The position numbers and the translations under genes are program-made. This document shows positions 1 to 8,308 of a stretch of 64,000 nucleotides of DNA, piece by piece. Under the pieces are notes generated by a model, which saw only the letters and a program-made list of their open reading frames with translations, searched no databases and was not told the origin of the DNA. Within the stretch, counting starts at the first letter, position 1, and every line of letters begins with the position of its first letter. Location of the stretch: positions 1-64,000 of the forward strand of contig NZ_SWMS01000014.1 in NCBI RefSeq assembly GCF_005146945.1. Reading direction: 5' to 3'. The stretch is from Prauserella endophytica (GTDB lineage Bacteria > Actinomycetota > Actinomycetes > Mycobacteriales > Pseudonocardiaceae).

Positions 1-68
1 CCCAACACCGGATGAAACAGCCGACCGCAGCCTGACTTTGATCTTGAGGTTGACACAAGGGGTGTCAT
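1..68 (-). CDS. N-terminal fragment of the next conjugation gene, truncated by window edge
   Basis: An ATG at 66-68 is followed by 22 open codons to the window edge. It overlaps the stop of the TrbL-like gene (TGA at 65-67), the usual translational coupling in this operon. A strong Shine-Dalgarno, GGAGGTGAGAAG, lies just upstream in the coding sense (about 73-84). The visible start (MTPLVSTSRSKSG) is too short and too polar to identify. By position it should be another type IV secretion component. The start rests only on the ribosome-binding site and the overlap. Confidence 0.5.
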   Translation of the reverse strand, partial: MTPLVSTSRSKSGCGRLFHPVL

Positions 69-2233
69 GACTTCTCACCTCCACGGGGCGGGGCTTTCGG
101 TACGGATCTCGGCGGTGTCGGTGGCGTGGTCGGCGCCCGGAACGTCACCGGCGGCACGGACGGCGTGCGTGGGCGGGCGTCTCCGATGCGCGGCTCCGGG
201 TGCGCGGTCCGGAACACCGGTGCAGCGGGTGGCACGGCCGCTGGTTTGACCGGCTGGGACACGTGGGGCGGTTCCGGCGTCGGCGGCTGGAACCGCAAGT
301 GCGGCGGAACCGCGGCCACCGCCACCGGTCGAGCCGGGGGCGCGGCACCACCGGCGCGGCGCGGTGCACCGGGAGCTTGGAACCGGGGCGCCGTCGCGGC
401 CTGCCTGCGCCGCCCGGCGGGTGGCGGGACCGCCGTAGCGGGCTTGGATGCGGAACTGAATTCGGGCATGACGGGTCCTTGGGTGGCCGGGGTGACAGCC
501 GGGTCGTGGGTGGTCTCCTGCGGACCGGGTTGCAGAAACTCCGGTCGCTGCGACGGCGGGCGCGGCTGCTGGGCAGCACGGGCGCGGTCGGCGTCGTAGG
601 CCGCCTGCAACCGCTTGTTGACCGCCTCCGGTGTCGGCGCGATCCGCGGCTGAGCGGGCCACGGCGGATCGGCGGCAGCACCGCCGCGGCCCCCGCCGCC
701 CTTGCTGCCTTTTCCGCCACCCGCGACCGCGCCGGCTTTGCCCAGTCCGCCGGACTTCCCGGCGACCATCCCGAACGTCTTCGCCGCGATGTACGCCTTC
801 GCGAGCCCGCCGAGGAAGGACCGGCCGTTGCCGATCTTGGTGGCCGAGAGGGCCCAGAACGGGATCTTGAACAGGATGTAGAACAGCGCGATCGCGGCGA
901 TGAGCATGCCGAGCGCGGACAGCGTCGAGCCGAACAGATGCACTCCGCCGGCCAGGAATGTCCGCACGGCGGTGATCAGCACCAGCGACTGGGCAACCTG
1001 GATCGCCAGCGTCGCCCCGAGCGCCTTCCACCACCACCGGGCGATGCCATCGGTGTGGGGCAGGCAGTGACACATCAGAAACAGCGGCCCGGTGACGATC
1101 AGGATCAACGTGATGACCACGCGGACGACGTAGACGATCAGCAGGGCGATCCCGACAACCACGAGCACCAGCGCCAGCAGGATCATGAAGAACCCGCCGG
1201 AGACCGCGCCCTCGACCGCGTCCTTGAGGGTCGACCCGAGCGACGGCGGATTCACCCCGTCGCCGAGCACGGCGGCGGACAGCGCGTTGGCCAGCCGGAT
1301 GAACTTCTCCGCGAAGAACAACGACAGCGCGGAGGCGAGGAATCCGATCGGAATCCGCGGGCCGATCTCCTTGATCGAGTACCGGCTCTGCACCGTCTCG
1401 TGGGACATCACCACGATCCCGGCGACGAGGATCAGCATCCCGTAGCAGGCCAGCACAATCTGCCACGAGTTGTTCCACAGCTCGCCGATACCGGGAAGCT
1501 GATCCAGCGTCGGCGTGGTCAGCGCGGTGTGGCCGAGTAACTCCAGGATCGGCGACAGCGCGGCATTGACCAGATCCTTGAACACCCCGTTGATCGCCTT
1601 GGCGATGCAGCCGGTGATGTTGGTCAGTCCGCAGTCCGGATCGCCGTTTCCCGTGCTGGGGCCACCCGGCTGCGGACTCGTGCTCGGTGTCGGGGTGGGC
1701 TGCGGGATGCAGTCTTCACCCGTGCACGGCGGGTTCGCAGTCGTGCTCGGCGCGGTGGTCGGGCCACCGGGTGTGCACCCGATCTGGCCGGGGAAGCAAC
1801 TTGTCGGCGGCGGCAGGGCGGTGATCGGCGGCAGCGGCGTCGCCGGGATCGACGGGCGCGGCGTGCCGGTCGGAAAGTGACACGTCGGGTCCGGCGAGTT
1901 CGGCGCACACGTGTCGCTGGGGTTGGGCGGCAGCGGCAACGGTGGTGGCGGTTGCTGCGCCGCGGGCTGCGCCAGCGCCGCCTGCTGCGTGCCTGGCTGC
2001 CGGGGTGCACCGGGCGAGGCCCACGCACTGACAGCCAGCGCACCGCCGAGCACCACGGTCAGCCCCAGAGCCAGCAGCCAGACCAGCCGCCGCCGGGAAC
2101 CACGTCCGGTGCGCTGCGGGGTCGGCGGGGCGAGCAGGACCCGCTCCCGGCGCACCGTCTCCGCCGGGCGTGCGCCGGTGCCGGGCTCGCCGCGATCGGG
2201 CTCGGGCACGCGGGGGTTTCGGGTCGCGGTCAT
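65..2233 (-). CDS. TrbL/VirB6-like polytopic type IV secretion membrane protein
   Basis: This 722-aa protein has one membrane-spanning helix near residues 48-72 and a long Pro/Thr-rich linker with several Cys residues. A hydrophobic core of about six helices follows (roughly residues 225-465), then a low-complexity Gly/Pro/Ala cytoplasmic tail. That layout is typical of the TrbL/VirB6/PrgH-type channel proteins of actinobacterial conjugative elements, which form part of the inner-membrane translocation pore. The ATG at 2233 is preferred over an upstream TTG at 2251 because a GAGG motif sits just before it and the pilin gene stops 4 bp upstream. The family is inferred from topology and neighbours, not from a catalytic motif. 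Confidence 0.7.
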   Translation of the reverse strand: MTATRNPRVPEPDRGEPGTGARPAETVRRERVLLAPPTPQRTGRGSRRRLVWLLALGLTVVLGGALAVSAWASPGAPRQPGTQQAALAQPAAQQPPPPLPLPPNPSDTCAPNSPDPTCHFPTGTPRPSIPATPLPPITALPPPTSCFPGQIGCTPGGPTTAPSTTANPPCTGEDCIPQPTPTPSTSPQPGGPSTGNGDPDCGLTNITGCIAKAINGVFKDLVNAALSPILELLGHTALTTPTLDQLPGIGELWNNSWQIVLACYGMLILVAGIVVMSHETVQSRYSIKEIGPRIPIGFLASALSLFFAEKFIRLANALSAAVLGDGVNPPSLGSTLKDAVEGAVSGGFFMILLALVLVVVGIALLIVYVVRVVITLILIVTGPLFLMCHCLPHTDGIARWWWKALGATLAIQVAQSLVLITAVRTFLAGGVHLFGSTLSALGMLIAAIALFYILFKIPFWALSATKIGNGRSFLGGLAKAYIAAKTFGMVAGKSGGLGKAGAVAGGGKGSKGGGGRGGAAADPPWPAQPRIAPTPEAVNKRLQAAYDADRARAAQQPRPPSQRPEFLQPGPQETTHDPAVTPATQGPVMPEFSSASKPATAVPPPAGRRRQAATAPRFQAPGAPRRAGGAAPPARPVAVAAVPPHLRFQPPTPEPPHVSQPVKPAAVPPAAPVFRTAHPEPRIGDARPRTPSVPPVTFRAPTTPPTPPRSVPKAPPRGGEKS

Positions 2234-2237
2234 AGCC

Positions 2238-2750
2238 TCAGGCCCCGACAATCCCGCGCAGGATTTCCACCACGAGCGGCGCCAGCGCCGCCAACCCGTA
2301 GCCCCAGCCCGCCGACTTGAACGACTGCTTGGCCTTCTCGACTTCGCCGGGGTCGCCCCCGGCCATCAGGTACCGGACGCCGCCGATGGTGAGGAACACC
2401 GTCGCCAGCCCGGCGAGGATGCCGACCAGCCAGTTGCGGATGTTGTCGAAGACCTGCCCGACGCTGCTCGCGATCGCGAGCACCTGTGTCGAGGCCTGCG
2501 CCGCATCCGCGGTGAGCGAGCTGAGCAGGACCGCGCCGAGTACCGCGAAGGCAACCGAGCGCGTCACCGCGCGGCGCACTGGGCGCGACCGAGAGGTCCG
2601 ATGACGTGGACGTGCGGCATCCGCGTGTGCTGTCGGTCGTGAATGGCCGGCGACGCCCGTGAGGGGCCGGTTCTGATCGGATGCGCTCGACGCGAGGGAG
2701 CGCGGCGGCGCGGTGGTGTGCTGGGTTTGGGGATGGGGTGTCACGCGCAT
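2238..2750 (-). CDS. VirB2/TrbC-like pilin subunit precursor
   Basis: The 170-aa product has a basic, Pro/Arg-rich N-terminus and a signal-like hydrophobic stretch (AFAVLGAVLLSSLTADAAQA) with an Ala-x-Ala cleavage context. Two closely spaced transmembrane helices follow (around NWLVGILAGLATVFLTIGGV and GYGLAALAPLVVEILRGIVG), joined by a short polar loop with GGDPGEVEKAK. This two-helix architecture with a GGDP(G/A)..KAK loop is characteristic of pilins and pilin-like proteins of Gram-positive type IV secretion systems. The start at 2750 has an upstream GGAGGTG and overlaps the preceding stop by 10 nt (ATGCGCGTGA). It probably forms the surface or channel filament used for conjugation with the TrbL-like protein downstream. 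Confidence 0.75.
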   Translation of the reverse strand: MRVTPHPQTQHTTAPPRSLASSASDQNRPLTGVAGHSRPTAHADAARPRHRTSRSRPVRRAVTRSVAFAVLGAVLLSSLTADAAQASTQVLAIASSVGQVFDNIRNWLVGILAGLATVFLTIGGVRYLMAGGDPGEVEKAKQSFKSAGWGYGLAALAPLVVEILRGIVGA

Positions 2751-3763
2751 CGGCGCACCTCCGAAGTCGGCTCGTGCTCGGCGGTACGCGGAGAGCTGGG
2801 TGGGGTCTCCCCGCACCCCAAGAAGCCGGATTTCGGGTCGTTTTTCGACACCGCCCGTGACGATTTTTTGGAAGCGGTCGGCCAGCCGTTGCGCAGACGG
2901 CCGCTCACAGCGCGTGATAACGACGGGTTTTCCTCGGCGGGAGCATCCGGCGAGTCGGCGACCAGAGCGGCAACCGCTGCGTCGGCGACGGGGTCTTCGG
3001 AGTCGGTGTCGGCGAGCTGATCGCGCAGCCAGGTGACGAGTCGGTCTTCGGCTCGATCACGCGCCTTGAACGCGGTCTTGAGCGCGGCGCCGTGGGCTTG
3101 CGCCCAGTCGGTCACCGAGGTTTCGCCGAGCCGGGTAGCCGAGATCAGGTCCGCTTCGGCGGGGGTGAGAATCTGCTCACCGACCGCCCGCGCGAGCACC
3201 AAGTCGGGGTGCCCGTACGGCGGGCGCGGCGCTGCGGAGTGATAGCCCGAGCCAGCCGGCAGTGGGGCGTCCAGGGACGCTTCCAGTGCCGCTTGCCCGG
3301 CACGGCGAGCGGCGAAGTGCAGCCTGGCGATGATGCCGGGATCGGTGAGATCCACCGTCGCCAATGCTTGGACGAATCCGGCGAGTACGGCCGCGTGGAC
3401 ATCTGCGCGATCGAGCGGATACCGCGCCGCCAGCCACCGGGAACTCGAGGCCAGCGACGGCAGTGCCATCCCGACGCACGCGACTGTCCACGCGCCCCCG
3501 TGAGCGCGGGAACGCAGCACCAAATGCGCCCACACGTCGTCCTGGGTGCGATGCGGGCACTGCTTGCTCATCACCCGGTCCCGCAGCTCGTCCAGCGGCA
3601 CCGGCCGCCGCGGCAATCCGACGAACCGGGCCCCGTCCACGGCCATCGGCTTCGGCCCGGTGACCAGCCACCCGAAGGCGTCGCGCGCGGTGTCCAGCGG
3701 CAACCATTCGTGCCCCTCGTGATCGGGCCGGATAGGTGCGGACACAATCTCGTCGTTCGTCAT
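2741..3763 (-). CDS. Element-encoded protein with sigma-70 region 4-like helix-turn-helix, putative regulator
   Basis: The 340-aa protein is not assigned to a named family. Around residues 195-245 it has a segment (LTPAEADLISATRLGETSV followed by WAQAHGAALKTAFKARDRAE) with the spacing of a sigma-70 region 4 helix-turn-helix, so a DNA-binding regulatory role in the element is plausible. The N-terminal half contains a Cys/His pair (KQCPHRTQDD) and helical segments. The chosen ATG at 3763 has AGGAG about 8 nt upstream; a more distal start is possible but lacks a site. It is the first gene of the minus-strand conjugation operon and overlaps the pilin gene. Its last codons contain one arm of a long inverted repeat shared with 4216-4256. 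Confidence 0.55.
   Translation of the reverse strand: MTNDEIVSAPIRPDHEGHEWLPLDTARDAFGWLVTGPKPMAVDGARFVGLPRRPVPLDELRDRVMSKQCPHRTQDDVWAHLVLRSRAHGGAWTVACVGMALPSLASSSRWLAARYPLDRADVHAAVLAGFVQALATVDLTDPGIIARLHFAARRAGQAALEASLDAPLPAGSGYHSAAPRPPYGHPDLVLARAVGEQILTPAEADLISATRLGETSVTDWAQAHGAALKTAFKARDRAEDRLVTWLRDQLADTDSEDPVADAAVAALVADSPDAPAEENPSLSRAVSGRLRNGWPTASKKSSRAVSKNDPKSGFLGCGETPPSSPRTAEHEPTSEVRRCA
2814..2854 (+). repeat. 41-bp inverted repeat, copy A (mate at 4216-4256)
   Basis: Two perfectly matching 16-bp blocks (CACCCCAAGAAGCCGG and CGTTTTTCGACACCGC) separated by 9 less conserved bases recur in reverse complement at 4216-4256. In total 37 of 41 positions match. This copy lies inside the 3' end of the regulator gene. 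Confidence 0.8.
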
Positions 3764-3772
3764 TGATGTGCT

Positions 3773-3805
3773 CCTGACTGGAGTTGGCGAATCAGCTCCG
3801 TCAGG
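3773..3805 (-). promoter_or_regulatory. Leader hairpin overlapping the ribosome-binding site of the conjugation operon
   Basis: CCTGAC-T-GGAG (3773-3783) can pair with CTCC-GTCAGG (3796-3805) around a 12-nt loop. In the minus-strand transcript the 3' side of the stem includes part of the AGGAG that precedes the ATG at 3763. Folding would therefore limit translation of the first gene of the conjugation operon. It could equally be an operator palindrome. Confidence 0.45.
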
Positions 3806-4215
3806 ACGCCAGGGCGGCGACAAGAAAAGGACAAGAAAAGAACAAGGATGATCTTCTTAGTAGGTGGATGCGGCTACTAAAGCCGCCACCTTGAAGGATT
3901 CAGAAACCCCTGCTCGGGACAGCCTGCTCCGGCGGCATCCAGGATCGCCTTAATAGCGTGTGAACTGGTCTTTTAAGTGCTTCTTTAGTAAGCAGTCGGC
4001 GGTCCGCCGTGGTGGGCTAGTGGCGACTCCGGCCGAGCGCTTTTGATTCGGGTCAGAAATTCTTCTTGACCGTGCCCGGGTTATTCGACAGCAAGTCAAT
4101 CCGCACGGTGTCGTGCTCGAATACTTCCGGACGCTGGGAAAGTTTCGACACATTCGGGCTCGCGTCTAGATGCGTGGGGCGCCGGGCTTCGGGAGTTCGA
4201 AAAAAACTTGGGTGA

Positions 4216-4256
4216 GCGGTGTCGAAAAACGGCCTCAAAACCGGCTTCTTGGGGTG
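4216..4256 (-). repeat. 41-bp inverted repeat, copy B (mate at 2814-2854)
   Basis: This is the reverse complement of copy A, with both 16-bp blocks perfect. It lies in the leader of the methyltransferase operon, 43 bp upstream of the ATG at 4299. The two copies enclose the regulator gene and the control region, so recombination between them would invert about 1.4 kb. Confidence 0.8.
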
Positions 4257-4298
4257 ACTTGGCAGACCACGCCGATCACACCGCGAGGAAGGCCACCG

Positions 4299-5282
4299 AT
4301 GACCTCAACACCGCATCCCGAGCCCGGACGCCGTCACCGCCGCTTGCCGCATCGCGACACGGCGAGCCTCCGCCGTGGCCGGCACCGTGCGCCACGGACC
4401 ACACCTGCTACCGCAGCTGCCCGGCGTCCACGTCCGGCGACGTTCTGGTCGTTCGCCGACGCGGAGATGCTGCCCGGTACCGCACTGCTTCCCGGCTGGC
4501 TCGGACGCACGATCGTCACCCTCGTGACGACCTACACGCGCCCCGGCGACCGCGTCCTTCTGCTCACCCCGCCGCCATCCCCGCGCGCTTTTCAGCACGC
4601 GGCCGGCAACGCCCGCAGCGCCGAGGCGTACGCCGGTCTCGCCGAGGCAGTCTGGACCGTAGCCCGGCTCGGTCGTGGCGCTGACACCGCGACCACGGCA
4701 CCCACCTCCGACGACCCGGCCGAGCACACCGACTCCTCCCGCCGTGCCGGAGCCGAGTCGGGGTCGCGACCCCGACTCGGTCGGCTCGGGCTGCACCCGG
4801 TGCCCGAACCGCACCCCGACTCCGCGCGCCCTCGGCATCGAGACGGAGACGGACCGCGCGGTGGCTTCGACCTGATCATCACCGCGCTTGATCCGCACGC
4901 CACCGACTGGCTCGCACGCACCGACTGGGACGCCCTGCTCACCCCGCGCGGCCTCCTCGCAACAGTCACACACAGTGATAGCCGCGATGGTTGGCTGCGC
5001 GATCCGCGCGCGACTTTGCTGAACACACTGGGTAGTCGTGGGATGCGGTGTCTCGATCACATCGCCGTGCTCACCGCGCCCGTACCGGACACGCCGAACT
5101 GCCTCACAGCCGCCGACCGGATGCGCACCGCAGTACCTGCGCCGGACTTCTCGCCGCGCGCGGTCGACGCCACAGCGCCACCGCTGCGCACGGTGCACCA
5201 CGACCTCGTTCTGCTCGGGCGGATGGCTCCGGACGCGACGGACGACGGTGCCCTCGACGAGAAGGAGACCTCGGATGTCTAA
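4299..5282 (+). CDS. Divergent methyltransferase-fold protein, first gene of the element operon
   Basis: This 327-aa protein has an Arg-rich, disordered N-terminus and a Rossmann-like core. GDRVLLLTPPPS sits where methyltransferase motif I would be, and FDLIITALDPHATDWLART where motif IV would be, but neither the DPFxGxGTT nor the SPPY signature is intact. A Pro/Asp/Arg-rich insert separates the two halves. It is best read as a degenerate relative of the methyltransferases downstream, with uncertain catalytic activity. The ATG at 4299 has AGGAAGG 6 nt upstream. The stop overlaps the start of the next gene (ATG at 5275). Confidence 0.5.
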   Translation: MTSTPHPEPGRRHRRLPHRDTASLRRGRHRAPRTTPATAAARRPRPATFWSFADAEMLPGTALLPGWLGRTIVTLVTTYTRPGDRVLLLTPPPSPRAFQHAAGNARSAEAYAGLAEAVWTVARLGRGADTATTAPTSDDPAEHTDSSRRAGAESGSRPRLGRLGLHPVPEPHPDSARPRHRDGDGPRGGFDLIITALDPHATDWLARTDWDALLTPRGLLATVTHSDSRDGWLRDPRATLLNTLGSRGMRCLDHIAVLTAPVPDTPNCLTAADRMRTAVPAPDFSPRAVDATAPPLRTVHHDLVLLGRMAPDATDDGALDEKETSDV

Positions 5283-6195
5283 GCGCACCGGCACGCAGCT
5301 CACCCGCCCGGCGGGGGAGCGGTCCGAAGGCCCCGTTGTGTCGTCGCTGTGGCCGACCGGGACCGACAGCCTGACGGCCCAGCTGACCGAGGGCGGATAC
5401 CACGACGCCACCGGCGCCGACCCCGCCCTGATGGCCCCGGCGATCGCCCGCTACGCCATCGCGGCGCTGACCCGGCCCGGTGATGTCGTGCTCGATCCCG
5501 ACTGCGGAGCGGGCACCACGATCGTCGAAGCGCTGCGGGCCGGACGGCACGCGATCGGCTTGACCGGACAGCGCCGGTGGTGGCGCTTGGCCCGCGCCAA
5601 TGTGACCGCCACGAAGGCGCGCGGGGTGTTCGTCGACGGCATGGTCCTCATCCTCGACCGACGCCCCGGAACGGCCGTCGCCGCGGCCACGGCCGGACTG
5701 ACCGGGCGGATCGATCTCCTCCTGACGACCCTGCGCCCCGGGCCGGCTGGCGACCTCGATGGTGCCCTGGAGCGGTTGCACGGGCTGCTTGCGCAATACC
5801 GGCCGCCGCTGCGTCCTGGCGGGCACGTGGTCATCACCAGCGCCCCGCAGCGCCACCCCGTGCGCCACGACCTGCTCGACGTTCCCAGCCGGATCGCGGC
5901 GGTCGCCACCGCGGCCGGGCTGGCACCGGTCGCGCGGTGTGTGGCGCTGACCGCCACGGTGCGACGAGGCCGCACCTACACCCGCGCGTCGCTGGCGCAG
6001 CGCCGCGCCGCCGCCCGAGCCGAACGGGCTCTCGGGCATCCGGTCGCGCTGCCCGCGCACCACACCGCGCTGGTGCTCCGGGCTGATCCCGACGCCGCCG
6101 ATCCGGCCCTGAACCAGCCCCTCCCGGCGCTGCACGCACCGCCGCGACCGCACCGCCCCGGGCGCGGGACACGGCCCGATTCGGCCGCGGCCTGA
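5275..6195 (+). CDS. DNA methyltransferase-like protein with intact SAM motif but altered catalytic motif
   Basis: The 306-aa product contains DPDCGAGTTIVEALRAGRHAIGL at about residues 70-92. This is the SAM-binding motif I (DPxxGxGTT) of N4/N6 amino-methyltransferases, and ALMAPAIARYAIAALTRPGD upstream of it matches the helix that precedes motif I. Where (D/S)PPY should occur the protein reads DLLLTTLRPG, so the catalytic motif IV is missing. It could bind SAM without methylating DNA, or modify another substrate. The gene overlaps its predecessor by 8 nt, so the two are probably translated together and may form a heterodimer. Confidence 0.55.
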   Translation: MSKRTGTQLTRPAGERSEGPVVSSLWPTGTDSLTAQLTEGGYHDATGADPALMAPAIARYAIAALTRPGDVVLDPDCGAGTTIVEALRAGRHAIGLTGQRRWWRLARANVTATKARGVFVDGMVLILDRRPGTAVAAATAGLTGRIDLLLTTLRPGPAGDLDGALERLHGLLAQYRPPLRPGGHVVITSAPQRHPVRHDLLDVPSRIAAVATAAGLAPVARCVALTATVRRGRTYTRASLAQRRAAARAERALGHPVALPAHHTALVLRADPDAADPALNQPLPALHAPPRPHRPGRGTRPDSAAA

Positions 6196-6308
6196 GTGCG
6201 CGCCGCTTCACCGAGCAGCCGTCGGCGCCTTGCCCGCGGCGCAGCGACGTTGAGCCGACGTCCCGCGGCTCGCGACCTCACACCCACCTTGCCGAAGGAG
6301 CGAATCTC

Positions 6309-7061
6309 ATGGACCTCAGTCCGCAACCGGGTCGCCGCCCGCGTCGGGTTTCACCCCGTATCAATCCTCTGTTCTATCCGTTCGTCAGCTATCGCACGCG
6401 CAGGCCTGAGTCACCCACCGGATGGAGGCGGCTGCGCGAAGCCCTCACCGGATACCCGCTGGCTCCGTATGACGACGATGACCGGCGCGAGTCTGCCGAT
6501 CTGGGCGTCTACCTGTATCAGGTGGAGCTTGCCCGGCGGTCGCGGTTGACGCTGTGGCGGCGCACCCGCGATGGCTGGTGGTTGGGGCCCGCACCGTACG
6601 GCTACGCCCTGGAACATCACTGGGTGGAGCCGGAGTCCGCTCGTGCGGGGTGGCGGCACCGGCTGGTCGTCGACGCGCTGCGCGCGCCGGTCGTGCCGCT
6701 GATCTTCGCCTGGTCTCGGTACGAGAACCTCAGCGACCGCGCCATCACCCGGCGCCTGACCGACCAGCAGCATCCCCGCCCGGTCGATCCCGTGTCCGGC
6801 CGGGCACGCGAGTGGAACCGCGCGGTAGTGCGCACCATCCTGGCCAACCCCGTCTACCTCGGCTACGTCGTGCGTGATCGCACGCTGCGCGGAGTGGACC
6901 AGCCGCCGGAAAACTGGACGTGGTCACGGCAGCGCAGCCACCGGGCGCTGGTCGAACCTGCCCTGTTCTGGACGGTCCACAACCGCCGAGCCCGCTGGGT
7001 CTCGTCGACCCCGGACGCCGACACCACCGGACTCGCCGACCAGGGCAGGGAGGCGGCGTGA
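6309..7061 (+). CDS. Orphan serine-recombinase 'Recombinase' DNA-binding domain protein
   Basis: The 250-aa protein matches the central DNA-binding domain of large serine recombinases. It has GPAPYGYALEHH (the PPYGY-like start of that domain), LIFAWSRYENLSDRAITRRLTDQ, and WNRAVVRTILANPVYLGYVVRDR, equivalent to W....V..IL.NP.Y.G in the full integrase at 11587-13539. It lacks the N-terminal catalytic resolvase domain, so it has no serine nucleophile, and it has no zinc ribbon or coiled coil. The ATG at 6309 follows AAGGAG, and the stop overlaps the next methyltransferase start (GTGA). It may act as an accessory DNA-binding or directionality factor, or as a competitor of the integrase (inference). 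Confidence 0.65.
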   Translation: MDLSPQPGRRPRRVSPRINPLFYPFVSYRTRRPESPTGWRRLREALTGYPLAPYDDDDRRESADLGVYLYQVELARRSRLTLWRRTRDGWWLGPAPYGYALEHHWVEPESARAGWRHRLVVDALRAPVVPLIFAWSRYENLSDRAITRRLTDQQHPRPVDPVSGRAREWNRAVVRTILANPVYLGYVVRDRTLRGVDQPPENWTWSRQRSHRALVEPALFWTVHNRRARWVSSTPDADTTGLADQGREAA

Positions 7062-8308
7062 CCCAGCATCCGACGAGCACCGTCCACTACCGCGACGAGA
7101 TGGTCACGCTCTACACCGGCGACGCCACCGCCACCCTCGCCGGCCTGGCGGAGAAGTCGGTGGACTGCGTGGTCACCAGCCCGCCGTACTGGGGGCTGCG
7201 CGACTACGGGACCGGAACCTGGGTCGGCGGTGACCCCGGCTGCGCGCACCTGGCCGCGACCGGACGCGGCGGCAACATTCCCCAGTCCAAACACCCCGGT
7301 CTTGCCTATCCCGCGTCCGCGGCGCATCGCGGTGGCGTGCCGCAGCGCTGCCGCCGGTGCGGCGCCCGCCGCGAGGACAATCAGCACGGCCTGGAGGCGA
7401 CCCCGCAGGACTACGTCGACCGGCTGCGGGAGGTCTTCGTGCAATTGCACCGTGTCCTGGCCGACACCGGCACGGTGTGGTTGAACCTGGGCGATTCGTA
7501 CTCCGCCGAACCGCCCGGCCGCACCGGGGACGCGATGCGGGCCAGCACCTTGTCCGGCCGTGGTGCGGCGGCGCCGTTGCGGGAATCGCTGCGCCAGGCC
7601 GGGGTGGCGCGCACACGGAGCCTGCCGCGGAAGAACCTGGTTGGCATGCCGTGGCGGGTCGCGTTCGCGTTGCAGGCCGACGGCTGGATTCTGCGTAACG
7701 CGATCGTGTGGCACAAACCCAACGCCATGCCCGAATCCGTGCGCGACCGGGTCTCCAACCGGTACGAGATGCTGTTCCTGCTGACCAAACAGCAGAAGTA
7801 TTTCTTCGACCTCGACCCGATCCGCGAACCACTCACCCGTCCCGAGGCGGTCGGGGAGGGCATCGTGATCGGCGGTGCGAACAAGGGCCGTCACGGCGGG
7901 GTCGATGCGACCGCGCGCCGCCGCGGGCGCAGCGTGTACGGCAAATACCGGGATGCCGATCCGTTCACCGGGAAAGCACCGGGGGACGCGATGCGCCCGA
8001 CCGGGGCGCGGCACACCGCCGCGCACGCTCGGGGCAAGAATCCCGGCGACGTCTGGTCGATCACCACCCGCCCCTTGCGCGAGGCGCACTTCGCCGCGTT
8101 CCCGGTCGACATCCCGCTGCGCTGCATCGCCGCCGGATGCCCCGACGGCGGGGTGGTGCTCGACCCGTTCAGCGGCGCCGCCACCACCGGCCTGGCCGCG
8201 CGCCAGCTCGGCCGCTCCTACCTCGGCATCGACCTCAACTCGGAGTTTCACGACATCGGCCTGCGCCGCCTCGGCCTGTCCGCACAGGACACCGGGAGGG
8301 CCGCGTGA
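7058..8308 (+). CDS. DNA amino-methyltransferase, beta class (N4-cytosine or N6-adenine), M1
   Basis: The 416-aa enzyme has catalytic motif IV TSPPYWGLRDYG near residue 42 and SAM-binding motif I DPFSGAATTGLAARQLGRSYLGID near the C-terminus. This IV-before-I order defines the beta class of exocyclic amino methyltransferases. Between them lie WLNLGDSY and IVWHKPNAMPESVRDR, plus a Cys cluster (CRRCGARRE) that could bind zinc. SPPY is most frequent in N4-cytosine enzymes, but base specificity cannot be settled by eye. The GTG start has GGGAGG upstream and overlaps the previous stop. No restriction endonuclease is adjacent, so it is an orphan modification enzyme of the element. Confidence 0.85.
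   Translation: MTQHPTSTVHYRDEMVTLYTGDATATLAGLAEKSVDCVVTSPPYWGLRDYGTGTWVGGDPGCAHLAATGRGGNIPQSKHPGLAYPASAAHRGGVPQRCRRCGARREDNQHGLEATPQDYVDRLREVFVQLHRVLADTGTVWLNLGDSYSAEPPGRTGDAMRASTLSGRGAAAPLRESLRQAGVARTRSLPRKNLVGMPWRVAFALQADGWILRNAIVWHKPNAMPESVRDRVSNRYEMLFLLTKQQKYFFDLDPIREPLTRPEAVGEGIVIGGANKGRHGGVDATARRRGRSVYGKYRDADPFTGKAPGDAMRPTGARHTAAHARGKNPGDVWSITTRPLREAHFAAFPVDIPLRCIAAGCPDGGVVLDPFSGAATTGLAARQLGRSYLGIDLNSEFHDIGLRRLGLSAQDTGRAA

Larger units (their letters stand above)
3764..4298. other. AT-richer divergent control region of the mobile element, no convincing gene
   Basis: This 535-bp stretch between the minus-strand conjugation operon and the plus-strand methyltransferase operon is visibly less GC-rich than its surroundings. 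It has several small inverted repeats: a hairpin over the leader (3773-3805), an imperfect GGTGG...GGC / GCC..CCACC stem near 3862-3889, and CGGCGG-T-CCGCCG at 3997-4009. A repeated CTTCTT(T)AGTA occurs near 3852 and 3979. I see two divergent promoters' worth of sequence here and a plausible place for an origin of transfer, but no relaxase nick motif I can name. Short open frames on the minus strand have no ribosome-binding site and skewed composition. Confidence 0.5.

Noticed and set aside
2234-2251. TTG start 18 nt upstream for the TrbL-like gene
   Set aside because: The ATG at 2233 has GAGG just upstream and does not overlap the pilin gene.
3950-4238. Two short minus-strand frames in the element control region
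   Set aside because: They have no ribosome-binding sites, skewed composition, and overlap the inverted repeat and hairpins.
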